NCBI GenBank assembly: GCA_017521285.1
Contig: JAFXDG010000003.1
Coordinates: forward strand, 1-37,789
Source: Bacteroidaceae bacterium
GTDB taxonomy: Bacteria > Bacteroidota > Bacteroidia > Bacteroidales > Bacteroidaceae
Direction: 5' to 3'
DNA: 37,789 nucleotides
The first letter of the stretch is position 1; the number at the start of each line of letters is the position of its first letter. The position numbers were made by a program, and so were the translations under genes. Below, in pieces: positions 25,223 to 34,078 of this stretch. A model generated the notes under the pieces. It was not told the origin of the DNA. It made no database searches and was given only the letters and a program-made list of their open reading frames with translations.

Positions 25223-28200
25223 TTATTTCAATGCTATTTTTCCTGTCAGCACACCATCGGCTGTATTTACACGCACCACATATACACCTTCCGGCAAAGA
25301 AGAGAGGTCGATGCGGCTTACTCCGTTGTAGGCTCCCACTTCCACACCATCTGTTGTGTAGAGTCCAAGGTTCTTATACTCACCGTTCACCATCAATGTT
25401 CTGTTTACCAGCATCAGGAGATTGGCCACAGTAACATTTCCGACACCCTGCGACTCCTCTTTCTGCAAAACAACGGCAATAGCCTCGCTCTTTACCTTAC
25501 CTATATTATATACAGTCTCTACCATGAATGTCTTGTTGGGATTCACATCATTGGCTGCTGTATAAGTATAAGTTGTCTCTTCAAAAGGATAAAGTCCATT
25601 GACGGGAGACGGGTTCTTTGTCATCTCCTTGACATCAACAAACATATTGTATCCCTTGATGGGCAAATCAGTGACAGGAGCTTCCCAATCGAGCACCAGC
25701 TCATAGTCTTGCACATCATTGTAGTGGTTGCTTACGACATTGATTTCTCCGACAGCAGGCAATTCAGTATAAATCACCCGTTCTACCACATTGGACACAT
25801 TCACGCCCATTGCACCGTGGGTATCCTCAGCCTGGATGAAGTAAGTCCAATTGCCATTGGGCACTTCGGCATCTTCATACGTCAGTGTACTACGACTGAC
25901 CTTGGCCTTACCAATCTTCACACCATTACGGAAGACATTCCAAACCGTAGAGGCGGTAGTTCCGGCAGGGGCTTGCGCTGAAAGAAGAACGGTGTTCACC
26001 TTTCCTTCCACATCCGTCACAGTAAGGTTAGAAGCGGCAATTCCTTCAAACGGAACATTCATTACCACTTGCGGATTTCCGGACTTGGCCCAAATACCTA
26101 CCGAATATCTCCATGTAACAGACATTGTTCCCAATTCTGTCTCAGTATATTCCGTGCGGCTGTCACCGATGTAGGCATTCTTGCTGGCATTCCATTTGTT
26201 CTTTTCATACTTCACCAGGTCTCCGTCTTCGTAAGTCCAGATTTCTTCGTAATCCGGAGTACCCTTCTCTGCATTGATGACATTGCCTTCGTCATCCTTC
26301 ACGATGGTCGAGTTGTCATACTTGTAGGCGCGGCAGAGGGTTCTGTTACCCTTTTCGTCGTACGCGTATTCATAGATACGGTCGTTGGTTGTCAGACCAT
26401 AGGGACTATTGGCAAAGGCATACTGCGGGCAATTGGCCAATCCTTCGACAAAGTCTCTGTAATATTTGTGATAGATAATGACATCGTGGCTATTGGCATA
26501 GGTTTCCTTCACCAGGTTGTCGCCATCGTATTCATAATGATACACACGGTTGGTAGTGGTATCTTCCTTCATGCGTCCGTCGTCATAATAACTGAACGAA
26601 CCGGTCTCTTCAAACTCATTCCAAGCCTTGTTGTAACCGCTGAAGATTCCATACTGGCGCTCACGCGTATGAACCAGCTGTCCCTTCTCATTGTAGTCAT
26701 AAGCCACATAGTTCATCGGAATCCAATCACCGGCACCGTAAATCTTGTCGGGGTCATCAGGGTCATCCCCCACCAACTTTCCATAGCGCACCATAGCCAC
26801 CACCTTGTTGTCGGCATCGTAGTAATAGACATCCGACTTGGAAGGCTGTGCATCGCTCATATTCCCCATGGCATCACCCAGTGTGATATGGGCTTTCACC
26901 TGTTTGGGAAGCGCTTGCTTCATCAAGGTCACTTTCAGCGGATTGCTTTTTACTTTACCTATGTTATATACTGCTTCCACAATGATGTTCTTCTCGGGAT
27001 TCACATCATTGGCCCACGTAAAGGTATAAGTTGTATCGGTAAAGCAGTGCAATCCATTGACGGGTGAAGGATTCTTGGTGATATCCTTCACATCCACATA
27101 CACATTATATCCAAGAAGAGTCAAATCCGTCTTGGGAGACTTCCATTTGAGAACCAATTCATAATCCTGCACGTCGTTGAACTCGTTCTTCATCACTTTG
27201 ATGTTGGTTACGGCAGGAAGCTCTGTATGAATTGTCTTCTCCACCACATTGGATACATTCACACCCACAGGCCCATGCGCATCCTCTGCCTGAATGAAGT
27301 AATCCCAATTGCCGTTAGGCACATTGGTATCCTCGTATGTAAGGGATGAACGACCGGATGATTTCGCCTGACCAATCTTCACACCATTACGGAAGACATT
27401 CCACACTGTCGAAGCCAAAGCTCCCGCAGGTTTGGTGGCAGTCAGCAACACGGTGTTCACCTTACCTTCCACCTCTTCAATACTCAAATCTTTAGCCGCC
27501 ACTCCGTCAAAGGGCACCTCCCATGTTATTTGCGGTGTTCCTCCCTTGGCCCAGATGCCTACAGAGTATTTCCACGTCACAGCCTTGGTACCCATAGGAG
27601 TCTGCGTATATTCGATACGGCTGCTTGCCTCGTAGGCATTATTCTTGGTCTTCCACACATTCTTTTCATATTTTATCAGAATACCGTGGTCGTACGTCCA
27701 AATCTCTTCATAGTCAGGTGTACCCTTATCGGCACCAATCACGTTACCCTCGTCATCCTTCACTATATTCGAACTGTCATACTTGTAGGCACGGCAAGAA
27801 ACCATATTGCCCTGATTGTCGTAAACGTATTCATAGATACGGTCATTGGTTGTCAATCCAGCAGGGCTGTTGGCGAAAGCATACTGGGGGCAGTTCACCA
27901 GTCCTTCCACAAAGTTGCTGAAATATTTGTGGTAGATGATTACATTACGGCTGTTGGCGTATGTCTCCTTTACCAGATTGTCACGTTCATATTCATAGTG
28001 GTACACACGGTTGGTGGTAGTGTCCTCCTTGATGCGGCCATCTTCATAATAGCTGAACGAGCCAGTCTCTTCAAATTCGTTCCAAGCCTTGTTGTATCCG
28101 CTGAAGACACCATACTGACGCTCGCGGGTTTTCACCAATTGTCCCTGACCGTTATAATCGTAGGCCGTATAAGTCATCGGAATCCAATCGCCCTCACCAT

Positions 28201-29881
28201 AAAGTTGGTCGGGGTCATCAGGATCGGTAGCCAACAGTTTGCCATACATCATCTTGCGGACCAGTCTGTTGTCCGTGTCATAGTAATAAGTCTCGGCCTT
28301 TGTTGCAACATCGTCTGCAGCCTGTCCCATGGCATCCCCCATTGTCATCACCACCTTTTTGATCAATGGTTTCTCCTCCGTCTGCAACATCAAGGGAATG
28401 GCCTGACTGCGTACCTTGCCGATACTATAGACTGTTTCAACGTAAATATCGTGAAGCATATCAGTCTCAGCAGCCATCCAAATCATCGTATCCAATGCTA
28501 ATTCGACAGGAATCAGCTCCATACCGTTTTCCGGTGCAGGATTGGTCTCGTACGACTGTATGTCGGCATACACATTATATCCAAGAATGGGCAGGGTCGT
28601 ATTAGGAGTCGCCCACGTGAATATCACTTCGTAGTCGCCCGTGTCATTCAGAGAGTTTTTCAACATTTTCACTCCTTCCACTCCCACGAGTTCTGTATTC
28701 AAGGTAGTTTCCACCACATTGCTGACATTTCCGTCAGCCTGTTGGAAGAAATAGTCCCACATGCCATTAGGCACTTCATTATCCTGATAAATCAGTTTGC
28801 CGTCGGTCAAAATGGCTCCGCCTATCAGCATACCGTTCCGATACACGTTCCATCCATCAGCAGAGGCACCGGCAGGAGCATCAGCAGACAAAGCCACGGT
28901 GTTGAGGGCTCCCTCCACTATTTGCGCAACCACCCCTGTAGCCGCTGTAGCATTATCCACAACACCACTGACATGCTTCTTCACGCCTCCAAAGGTACTC
29001 CACTGTCCGTTGTAGTATCTGAAAGTGGCAACACTTGTAGTATCCCCATTAACCGTATAGGTAACTTTTGAATCAGGCTCCACCTCGTTCTTGCTGCTGT
29101 TCCAGAATCCGATCTGTTCTTCTGCCAAGACACCGTCGGCGTATGTCCAAACGGTCTGCTTGTAGAGCATTCCTTTGTCGCCCTTCACCACAGCACCCGT
29201 TTCGTCCGTCTCGGCATTGGTTACCTTGTACTCGTTGAAGAGAGTCTTGTTGCCCACTTCATCGTATGCGTATTCATGCACACGATTGTTCTTCCACTTG
29301 TCGCTGAACAGGGCACTCAGGGGCTGATTGTTTTTTCCTTCAGCAAAGGCCGTATATCTGATGGTGCTTCCCCAAGCGCCATCCTTGGTATAGTGAGCCG
29401 TCTCTTCCACCAAATTCTCTCCTTCCCACTTGTATGTGGTGATGTAGGTGGCATCAGTCTTCTTTACCAGTTTGCCATTCGTGTCATACTCGTACACCTC
29501 GGCATCCGCATAGTCAGTCCAAGCTCTATCAAAGGCACTGTAAAGCCCATACTTACGGGTCCGTATTTTCTGCAAGCGTCCCTCAGCATCATACTCATAG
29601 TTTGAATACAATTTAGGAATCTCCTGCCCGGGCACTTCCACTTCGGGAGTTCCTTCCGAGTCAGCCAGCATAATGTCCGCTTCTACGACACGGGCCAAAC
29701 GGTTGTCGGCATCGTAGAACGAACGGACTACTCCCGTAGGGAGCTGGCTATACCCGCCATCAAGCATGGCACCGTATGAATATACTGCTTTCGTTTTTAC
29801 ACCAATGCTTTCAGCAGAAGCATTGATTCCCATAGACAAAGAGAGCATCAGGACAAGACCTCTCAGAGTAAATTTTCTCAT
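25223..29881 (-). CDS. Large secreted protein with three 485-residue repeats (YD-like plus Fn3) and T9SS tail
   Basis: The 1552-residue protein has a signal peptide (cut near NASA|E). It consists of three tandem repeats of about 485 residues (about 25-509, 510-994, 995-1475). Each repeat has a first half rich in YD/RHS-like strands (YEYDAEGRLQKIRTRKYG; YDYNEKGQLVHTRERQYG) and a second half of two Fn3-like modules (WNVFRNGVKIG and PVTDLPIKGYNMFVDVK). Repeats 2 and 3 are very similar, repeat 1 is more diverged. Unlike RHS toxins, no toxin tip or RHS core signature is present. The last 75 residues are a T9SS sorting domain (LPEGVYVVRVNTADGVLTGKIALK). As first gene of the five-gene run it follows a good promoter at 30012-30043. 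It may have an adhesin or structural role. Confidence 0.85.
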   Translation of the reverse strand: MRKFTLRGLVLMLSLSMGINASAESIGVKTKAVYSYGAMLDGGYSQLPTGVVRSFYDADNRLARVVEADIMLADSEGTPEVEVPGQEIPKLYSNYEYDAEGRLQKIRTRKYGLYSAFDRAWTDYADAEVYEYDTNGKLVKKTDATYITTYKWEGENLVEETAHYTKDGAWGSTIRYTAFAEGKNNQPLSALFSDKWKNNRVHEYAYDEVGNKTLFNEYKVTNAETDETGAVVKGDKGMLYKQTVWTYADGVLAEEQIGFWNSSKNEVEPDSKVTYTVNGDTTSVATFRYYNGQWSTFGGVKKHVSGVVDNATAATGVVAQIVEGALNTVALSADAPAGASADGWNVYRNGMLIGGAILTDGKLIYQDNEVPNGMWDYFFQQADGNVSNVVETTLNTELVGVEGVKMLKNSLNDTGDYEVIFTWATPNTTLPILGYNVYADIQSYETNPAPENGMELIPVELALDTMIWMAAETDMLHDIYVETVYSIGKVRSQAIPLMLQTEEKPLIKKVVMTMGDAMGQAADDVATKAETYYYDTDNRLVRKMMYGKLLATDPDDPDQLYGEGDWIPMTYTAYDYNGQGQLVKTRERQYGVFSGYNKAWNEFEETGSFSYYEDGRIKEDTTTNRVYHYEYERDNLVKETYANSRNVIIYHKYFSNFVEGLVNCPQYAFANSPAGLTTNDRIYEYVYDNQGNMVSCRAYKYDSSNIVKDDEGNVIGADKGTPDYEEIWTYDHGILIKYEKNVWKTKNNAYEASSRIEYTQTPMGTKAVTWKYSVGIWAKGGTPQITWEVPFDGVAAKDLSIEEVEGKVNTVLLTATKPAGALASTVWNVFRNGVKIGQAKSSGRSSLTYEDTNVPNGNWDYFIQAEDAHGPVGVNVSNVVEKTIHTELPAVTNIKVMKNEFNDVQDYELVLKWKSPKTDLTLLGYNVYVDVKDITKNPSPVNGLHCFTDTTYTFTWANDVNPEKNIIVEAVYNIGKVKSNPLKVTLMKQALPKQVKAHITLGDAMGNMSDAQPSKSDVYYYDADNKVVAMVRYGKLVGDDPDDPDKIYGAGDWIPMNYVAYDYNEKGQLVHTRERQYGIFSGYNKAWNEFEETGSFSYYDDGRMKEDTTTNRVYHYEYDGDNLVKETYANSHDVIIYHKYYRDFVEGLANCPQYAFANSPYGLTTNDRIYEYAYDEKGNRTLCRAYKYDNSTIVKDDEGNVINAEKGTPDYEEIWTYEDGDLVKYEKNKWNASKNAYIGDSRTEYTETELGTMSVTWRYSVGIWAKSGNPQVVMNVPFEGIAASNLTVTDVEGKVNTVLLSAQAPAGTTASTVWNVFRNGVKIGKAKVSRSTLTYEDAEVPNGNWTYFIQAEDTHGAMGVNVSNVVERVIYTELPAVGEINVVSNHYNDVQDYELVLDWEAPVTDLPIKGYNMFVDVKEMTKNPSPVNGLYPFEETTYTYTAANDVNPNKTFMVETVYNIGKVKSEAIAVVLQKEESQGVGNVTVANLLMLVNRTLMVNGEYKNLGLYTTDGVEVGAYNGVSRIDLSSLPEGVYVVRVNTADGVLTGKIALK

Positions 29882-30011
29882 AGAATAAATTTGTATTTGA
29901 ATATTAATTTTTCTCCCTCAGGCACATACACACAAAAACGAGAGTAACACGTGCACCCACGCATTAGACCTCATCGTTCATTGCCATAGTGATTTTTACA
30001 TAATTATGCTG

Positions 30012-30043
30012 CAAAAATACAAATATTATACAAGAGTATCAAA
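30012..30043 (-). promoter_or_regulatory. -33/-7 promoter of the T9SS cargo operon
   Basis: On the minus strand, TTTG (30043-30040) is followed after 20 bp by TATTTTTG (30019-30012), a perfect TAnnTTTG. The start codon at 29881 follows after a leader of about 125 bases. Confidence 0.7.
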
Positions 30044-30254
30044 GAAATGGTTATATAATGTACGCAATGACAGTTTTTTTTCATTTTATTCAGTTATTTT
30101 TTGCATAATAATACCATTTTTATAACATTTGAAAGGCGGTTAAAAACCACTTACCCTACCGGTTAGAGGAACCGGTCAGAAACATGACTGAAAGAGACTC
30201 ATAAAAGATGGAATATCAGGCAAAAAAAGAGCAAACAACCTTCATACTTCTTCA

Positions 30255-30332
30255 TTTCACGTCGTGGAACACTCATTTCACGCTTTGGAATATTCATTTC
30301 ACGACGTGAAATGGTCGTTTCGCGACGTGAAA
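30255..30332. repeat. Four 15-bp palindromes at exact 21-bp spacing
   Basis: Copies start at 30255 (TTTCACGTCGTGGAA), 30276 (TTTCACGCTTTGGAA), 30297 (TTTCACGACGTGAAA, perfect arms) and 30318 (TTTCGCGACGTGAAA). The 6-bp spacers are CACTCA, TATTCA and TGGTCG. The array lies downstream of the minus-strand glycosyltransferase gene. Confidence 0.88.
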
Positions 30333-30418
30333 CGAAGAAATGAAACAGTTATTCCGTTTTCTTCATCGGGCATCGGAGAAAAAGGGTAAAGGAAACAAAT
30401 AGTTATCGGGCGCAATGA

Positions 30419-31432
30419 TTACGCCTCGGGAAGTTCTTTGCCGGAGAGACGATAGAAGAAGCGACGAAGAGCGGTATAGACACGAGTCTGGAAAAGGAAA
30501 AGACGAGGAAACGACGAGAGCGGCCAATACCCGAACTTGCGGACGGCTGAATCCGGAAGCCGCCATGCTTCGATGGTGGAGTGGAAATGCAGCAGTTTCT
30601 GACAGATTTCGCACTGCTGCCCGGACGTAAAGGCACGACGGTTCGTCCAATAAAAGACACACAAACCGACCAGATTCAGCCACCGGTGCTGTTCGTACTG
30701 GCTTATGATTTCATCGGCAACGCCCAAACACACCAAAGTCTGTTTCATGGTGTAGTTGGCATCCAAGTAAAGGAAACGCAACGGACTGATCGTGTGGGTC
30801 ATCGACGCGGCGTGCTGACGATAGAAATAGACACCTTCGCAACGGGCCACGCTGCGGGAATCGAGGTAATGAAGACGGGTGGTGTTGTCATCGCTGTAGA
30901 GACGCGAACCGGTGTCGTAGGGATGGCGGAGATGAATTTCGCGGCGCACCATGTAGAGGCCATGAATACTCCAGTCGAGGCTCAGGCGGAAAGCCTCTTC
31001 GCCTGTCCAATGGCGTGCCTCGGTACGGTAAGCATATCCCCATTCACTTCCCGTAGAATCGTCGTGATAACACAAGTCGAAAAGGACACAGTCACATGCA
31101 TTCCCCTCCTCCCGTGCCATCCGACAAGCGGATTCGATGGCATCGGGCGAAAACCAGTCATCACTGTCGAGCATCGTGATATATTCCCCTTCGGCCACCT
31201 GCAGTCCACGATTACGGGCTTCGGCCTGACCACGATTCTCTGATTGTCTCAGCAATACGATACGCTCATCCTTGGCTGCATACTCCTCCAACAGCTGCCA
31301 CGAGTCATCCGTCGATGCGTCATCCACACAGATAATCTGTATGTCCCGATGTGTCTGATTCACCAGCGAATCCAAGCACTTACGCAAATACGGTCCGGCA
31401 TTATACACCGCCACAAGTACTGAAACTTTCAT
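30419..31432 (-). CDS. Family 2 glycosyltransferase
   Basis: The 337-residue cytosolic enzyme has a GT-A fold. The N-terminal nucleotide-sugar block is KVSVLVAVYNAGPYLRKCLDSL, followed by IICVDDASTDDSW and NRGQAEARNRGLQVAEGEYITMLDSDDW, in which DSDD (91-94) is the metal-binding DxD. The C-terminal 130 residues are variable and set acceptor choice. It starts 12 bp after the flippase gene, so both are one transcript. It likely adds one sugar to a surface polysaccharide repeat unit; the sugar cannot be told from sequence. Confidence 0.92.
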   Translation of the reverse strand: MKVSVLVAVYNAGPYLRKCLDSLVNQTHRDIQIICVDDASTDDSWQLLEEYAAKDERIVLLRQSENRGQAEARNRGLQVAEGEYITMLDSDDWFSPDAIESACRMAREEGNACDCVLFDLCYHDDSTGSEWGYAYRTEARHWTGEEAFRLSLDWSIHGLYMVRREIHLRHPYDTGSRLYSDDNTTRLHYLDSRSVARCEGVYFYRQHAASMTHTISPLRFLYLDANYTMKQTLVCLGVADEIISQYEQHRWLNLVGLCVFYWTNRRAFTSGQQCEICQKLLHFHSTIEAWRLPDSAVRKFGYWPLSSFPRLFLFQTRVYTALRRFFYRLSGKELPEA

Positions 31433-31444
31433 ATCGTCAAAGCC

Positions 31445-32950
31445 TTATCTTCCTATACGTCGCCGTACTTTGTTCCACAACTCCTGCAATATGGTGGTTT
31501 CCCTCAACAGGATACGGACTGACACCACTGTGGAGAAAAATATACAGAGGCCGCCAAACATCCAATAGGCCGCCCCTTCCAATTGGGTGGTGACAAGAAA
31601 CGCAACCACACCGAACGGGAGCTGGAGAGCCAGCATCTTCACGGCTTTTCCCATTAAGACAAATCCGTACAACCGGCGTGCCGTCAGCCACACCAACACC
31701 AAATCAAAGGTCGCAGCTACAGACAGGGCGATACCTGCCCCACGCAACCCTGCCACCGTATATCCATAGACAATCAGGCAGACAGCAGCCACATCATACA
31801 CCGCTTCGGTAAACAGATAGACACGCGAGCGCCCTTTTGCCAACGAGAAATAGGAAATCGGCAAAGCCACCGAACGCATATACATTCCGAAAATGGCACA
31901 TTGGGCCATACCGATGACGGGCATGAACTCTTCGTTGTAAAACAATGGCAACAAAATGGGCAAAGCTACCCACAAGGCCACCAACATGGGAGCCACAAGC
32001 AGTACCGAAACCTCTATCTGACGGTTGATGACATCGTTGGCCCTCACCACATCGTTGTTCACGGCTGACAGGCGGGGGAAAAAGTCAGTCTCCATAGCCG
32101 TAAACACCATAGAGGCATAGGTTACGGTTATCAGATAACCGGCATTGTACATACCCACATCGGCCTCGGAGCCTGTCCGCATCATATAGACACGTATCAG
32201 GAACTCTACTCCCGACCCCAAGATGCCGGCCAAAATGAAAGCCGTTCCAAAAGTGACCATCCGCCGCCCCTCCGCATAGGAATACTTCTTATCCTGAGAA
32301 AGAGAGAAGGGATAACAACGGAACGAGAAGAAGATGGTGGTCAGCATCGTGCACAAGGCCACAAGTACCAAGGAACCGACAATGGCACTTTCGCCCCACA
32401 CATAGAACAATGGTACAGAAATGACCAGCGCACACAGGGAGTTGAGCAACGACTGCATGGCCACACGCCGTAGCCGGCGTGCTCCTTTCAAGATGGCCAT
32501 TTCGCCGCCCGTGAAGGCCATCAGCCCTACCATGGGAGAGAGCCATACAAACGAGAGCCACTCATCGGGATTTTCAAAATAGGAATAACTGAGAAAGACA
32601 GAGAACAGGCAACAAATCAACATGCCCAGGACTCCCGTGGCAATGCTCCACGAACGTACGACCTGGATGAAACGCAACAAAGCCTGCTCGTCGTTCTGTT
32701 CACTGAGTTCAGCCACACGGCGCACCGCACTGAACGAAATACCGAAATTCGTAGAATTGCTCAACAGGGTGGCCGCAGCATTGTACGACGAGATAAGACC
32801 CACGCCTGCAGGTCCCAGGATTTCGGCCACCAGTTTGTTGCGCACGATTGCGGTCAATAGGCTAATGCCCTGTACACCACCAAAAAGGCCCGTGTACTTT
32901 ATGATATGGTCATACGCCGTATTCCGTTTCTTTTCCCCTTTATTATGCAT
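31445..32950 (-). CDS. Polysaccharide/O-antigen flippase (Wzx-like, MOP superfamily)
   Basis: The 501-residue polytopic inner-membrane protein has about 12-14 helices and the typical Wzx opening (HIIKYTGLFGGVQGISLLTAIVRNKLVAEILGPAGVGLISSYNAAATLLSNSTNFG). It would flip undecaprenyl-linked oligosaccharide to the periplasmic face for polymerisation or transfer. It is divergent from the plus-strand glycosyltransferase genes across a 92-bp region containing two facing -7 motifs. It is followed by a family 2 glycosyltransferase gene. Confidence 0.9.
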   Translation of the reverse strand: MHNKGEKKRNTAYDHIIKYTGLFGGVQGISLLTAIVRNKLVAEILGPAGVGLISSYNAAATLLSNSTNFGISFSAVRRVAELSEQNDEQALLRFIQVVRSWSIATGVLGMLICCLFSVFLSYSYFENPDEWLSFVWLSPMVGLMAFTGGEMAILKGARRLRRVAMQSLLNSLCALVISVPLFYVWGESAIVGSLVLVALCTMLTTIFFSFRCYPFSLSQDKKYSYAEGRRMVTFGTAFILAGILGSGVEFLIRVYMMRTGSEADVGMYNAGYLITVTYASMVFTAMETDFFPRLSAVNNDVVRANDVINRQIEVSVLLVAPMLVALWVALPILLPLFYNEEFMPVIGMAQCAIFGMYMRSVALPISYFSLAKGRSRVYLFTEAVYDVAAVCLIVYGYTVAGLRGAGIALSVAATFDLVLVWLTARRLYGFVLMGKAVKMLALQLPFGVVAFLVTTQLEGAAYWMFGGLCIFFSTVVSVRILLRETTILQELWNKVRRRIGR

Positions 32951-32970
32951 CTCTGTCGAACAATATCGGG

Positions 32971-33009
32971 CAAAGATAGTGCTTTATTCACGAATTTCCA
33001 CTATCTTTG
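32971..33009. promoter_or_regulatory. Face-to-face -7 elements of the divergent polysaccharide genes
   Basis: CAAAGATA at 32971-32978 is TATCTTTG on the minus strand (toward the flippase). TATCTTTG at 33002-33009 faces the plus strand (toward the GT2 gene). Both are the same perfect TAnnTTTG octamer. Neither has a clear -33 TTTG. Confidence 0.55.
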
Positions 33010-33042
33010 TGAAGTTTTTACAATTTGACATTTCGTTTTTGG

Positions 33043-34065
33043 ATGAAACTGAGCATAATTGTCCCCGTATATAACGTGGAGAAGTACCTGCACGAATGCC
33101 TCGAAAGCATTCTTGGCCAAAAGTTCACAGACTATGAGCTGATATTGGTTGACGACGGTTCGACTGACCGCTGCGGAACCATCTGTGACGACTACGCCAG
33201 GAAGGATGTCAGGATTCGGGTCATCCATCGCGAAAACGGAGGACTGAGTGCCGCACGCAACACGGGACTGGACACAGCCCAAGGGGAATACATCGCCTTT
33301 GTTGATGCCGATGACCATATAGGGAAAGGGTTCCTCGCGCGTGCCATGCAGCTGGCCGATGCCGACGAAACTCCTGCCGACATCATTGAAATGCCCGTAG
33401 AAGTGTATTACAACTCCCCCACCCGACATTACCTCTATGGGGACAGTCTGGATAACGACCTGACGTGCCACTTCCCCCAATCGTGGACCACATGGATTGA
33501 AACGGAAGGCATCACACACACCTATGCCTGGAACAAACTGTACCGGAGCAAGCTGTTCAGGAAACTGCGTTTCCCCGAAGGACGGACCTTCGAAGACCTT
33601 CACACCATTCCCAAACTGATGAAGAAGGCAAGGACTGTCACCTTCTGCGGACCGACAACAGCGGAAGAGCGCTATTACTACCGATTCCGCGAAAGCTCCA
33701 TCACCACCGCTGCCGGCCGACGCACACTGAACGATGCACTGAGGCACCACTGCCCGCTCATGTCAGAACTGACCTATACGACCTACTCCGTTTCACCACG
33801 GAGCATCGGACGCTACTTCATCCAAGTGACCAACCTCTTCATTGACCTGCTGAGAAAGCTCGACAAGGCTGACATGCAGGACGAGGAGCAGGCAGCCCTC
33901 ATCAAGAAGGTACACAAGCACCTCAAGAGGCTGAACCCCGGAAAAAAGCATGTCATGCAAGCCGCCGACGGGACAAGAGAAAAGGTGAAGAACCTCACCC
34001 TGGCACTCTTCGGCGTCAGATGGCACTGTTTCCTCTACAGCAGACGATGGTACCCAATCCGCTAA
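33043..34065 (+). CDS. Family 2 glycosyltransferase
   Basis: The 340-residue GT-A enzyme has KLSIIVPVYNVEKYLHECLESIL at the start, VDDGSTDRCG, then NGGLSAARNTGLDTAQGEYIAFVDADDH with DADD as the metal site (about 92-95). The ATG at 33043 is chosen. A TTG 18 bases upstream would put residues before the conserved first strand and lies close to the promoter. It is the first gene of a plus-strand trio for surface-polysaccharide assembly, and 13 bp separate it from the next glycosyltransferase gene. Confidence 0.93.
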   Translation: MKLSIIVPVYNVEKYLHECLESILGQKFTDYELILVDDGSTDRCGTICDDYARKDVRIRVIHRENGGLSAARNTGLDTAQGEYIAFVDADDHIGKGFLARAMQLADADETPADIIEMPVEVYYNSPTRHYLYGDSLDNDLTCHFPQSWTTWIETEGITHTYAWNKLYRSKLFRKLRFPEGRTFEDLHTIPKLMKKARTVTFCGPTTAEERYYYRFRESSITTAAGRRTLNDALRHHCPLMSELTYTTYSVSPRSIGRYFIQVTNLFIDLLRKLDKADMQDEEQAALIKKVHKHLKRLNPGKKHVMQAADGTREKVKNLTLALFGVRWHCFLYSRRWYPIR

Positions 34066-34078
34066 CCCCCAACTGACT

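Larger units (their letters stand above)
29882..30418. other. Intergenic region upstream of the T9SS operon
   Basis: No gene is visible. The part nearest the T9SS operon is AT-rich and holds its promoter. A small perfect hairpin (ACCGGTT-AGAGG-AACCGGT) sits at 30158-30176. A 21-bp-spaced palindrome array occupies 30255-30332. Confidence 0.7.

Noticed and set aside
25223-29881. RHS/YD polymorphic toxin
   Set aside because: YD-like strands are present, but there is no RHS core motif and no C-terminal toxin. The end is a T9SS sorting tail and no immunity gene follows.
33025-33042. TTG start for the glycosyltransferase
   Set aside because: The conserved first strand begins right after the ATG at 33043, and the TTG would sit within about 15 bp of the -7 element.
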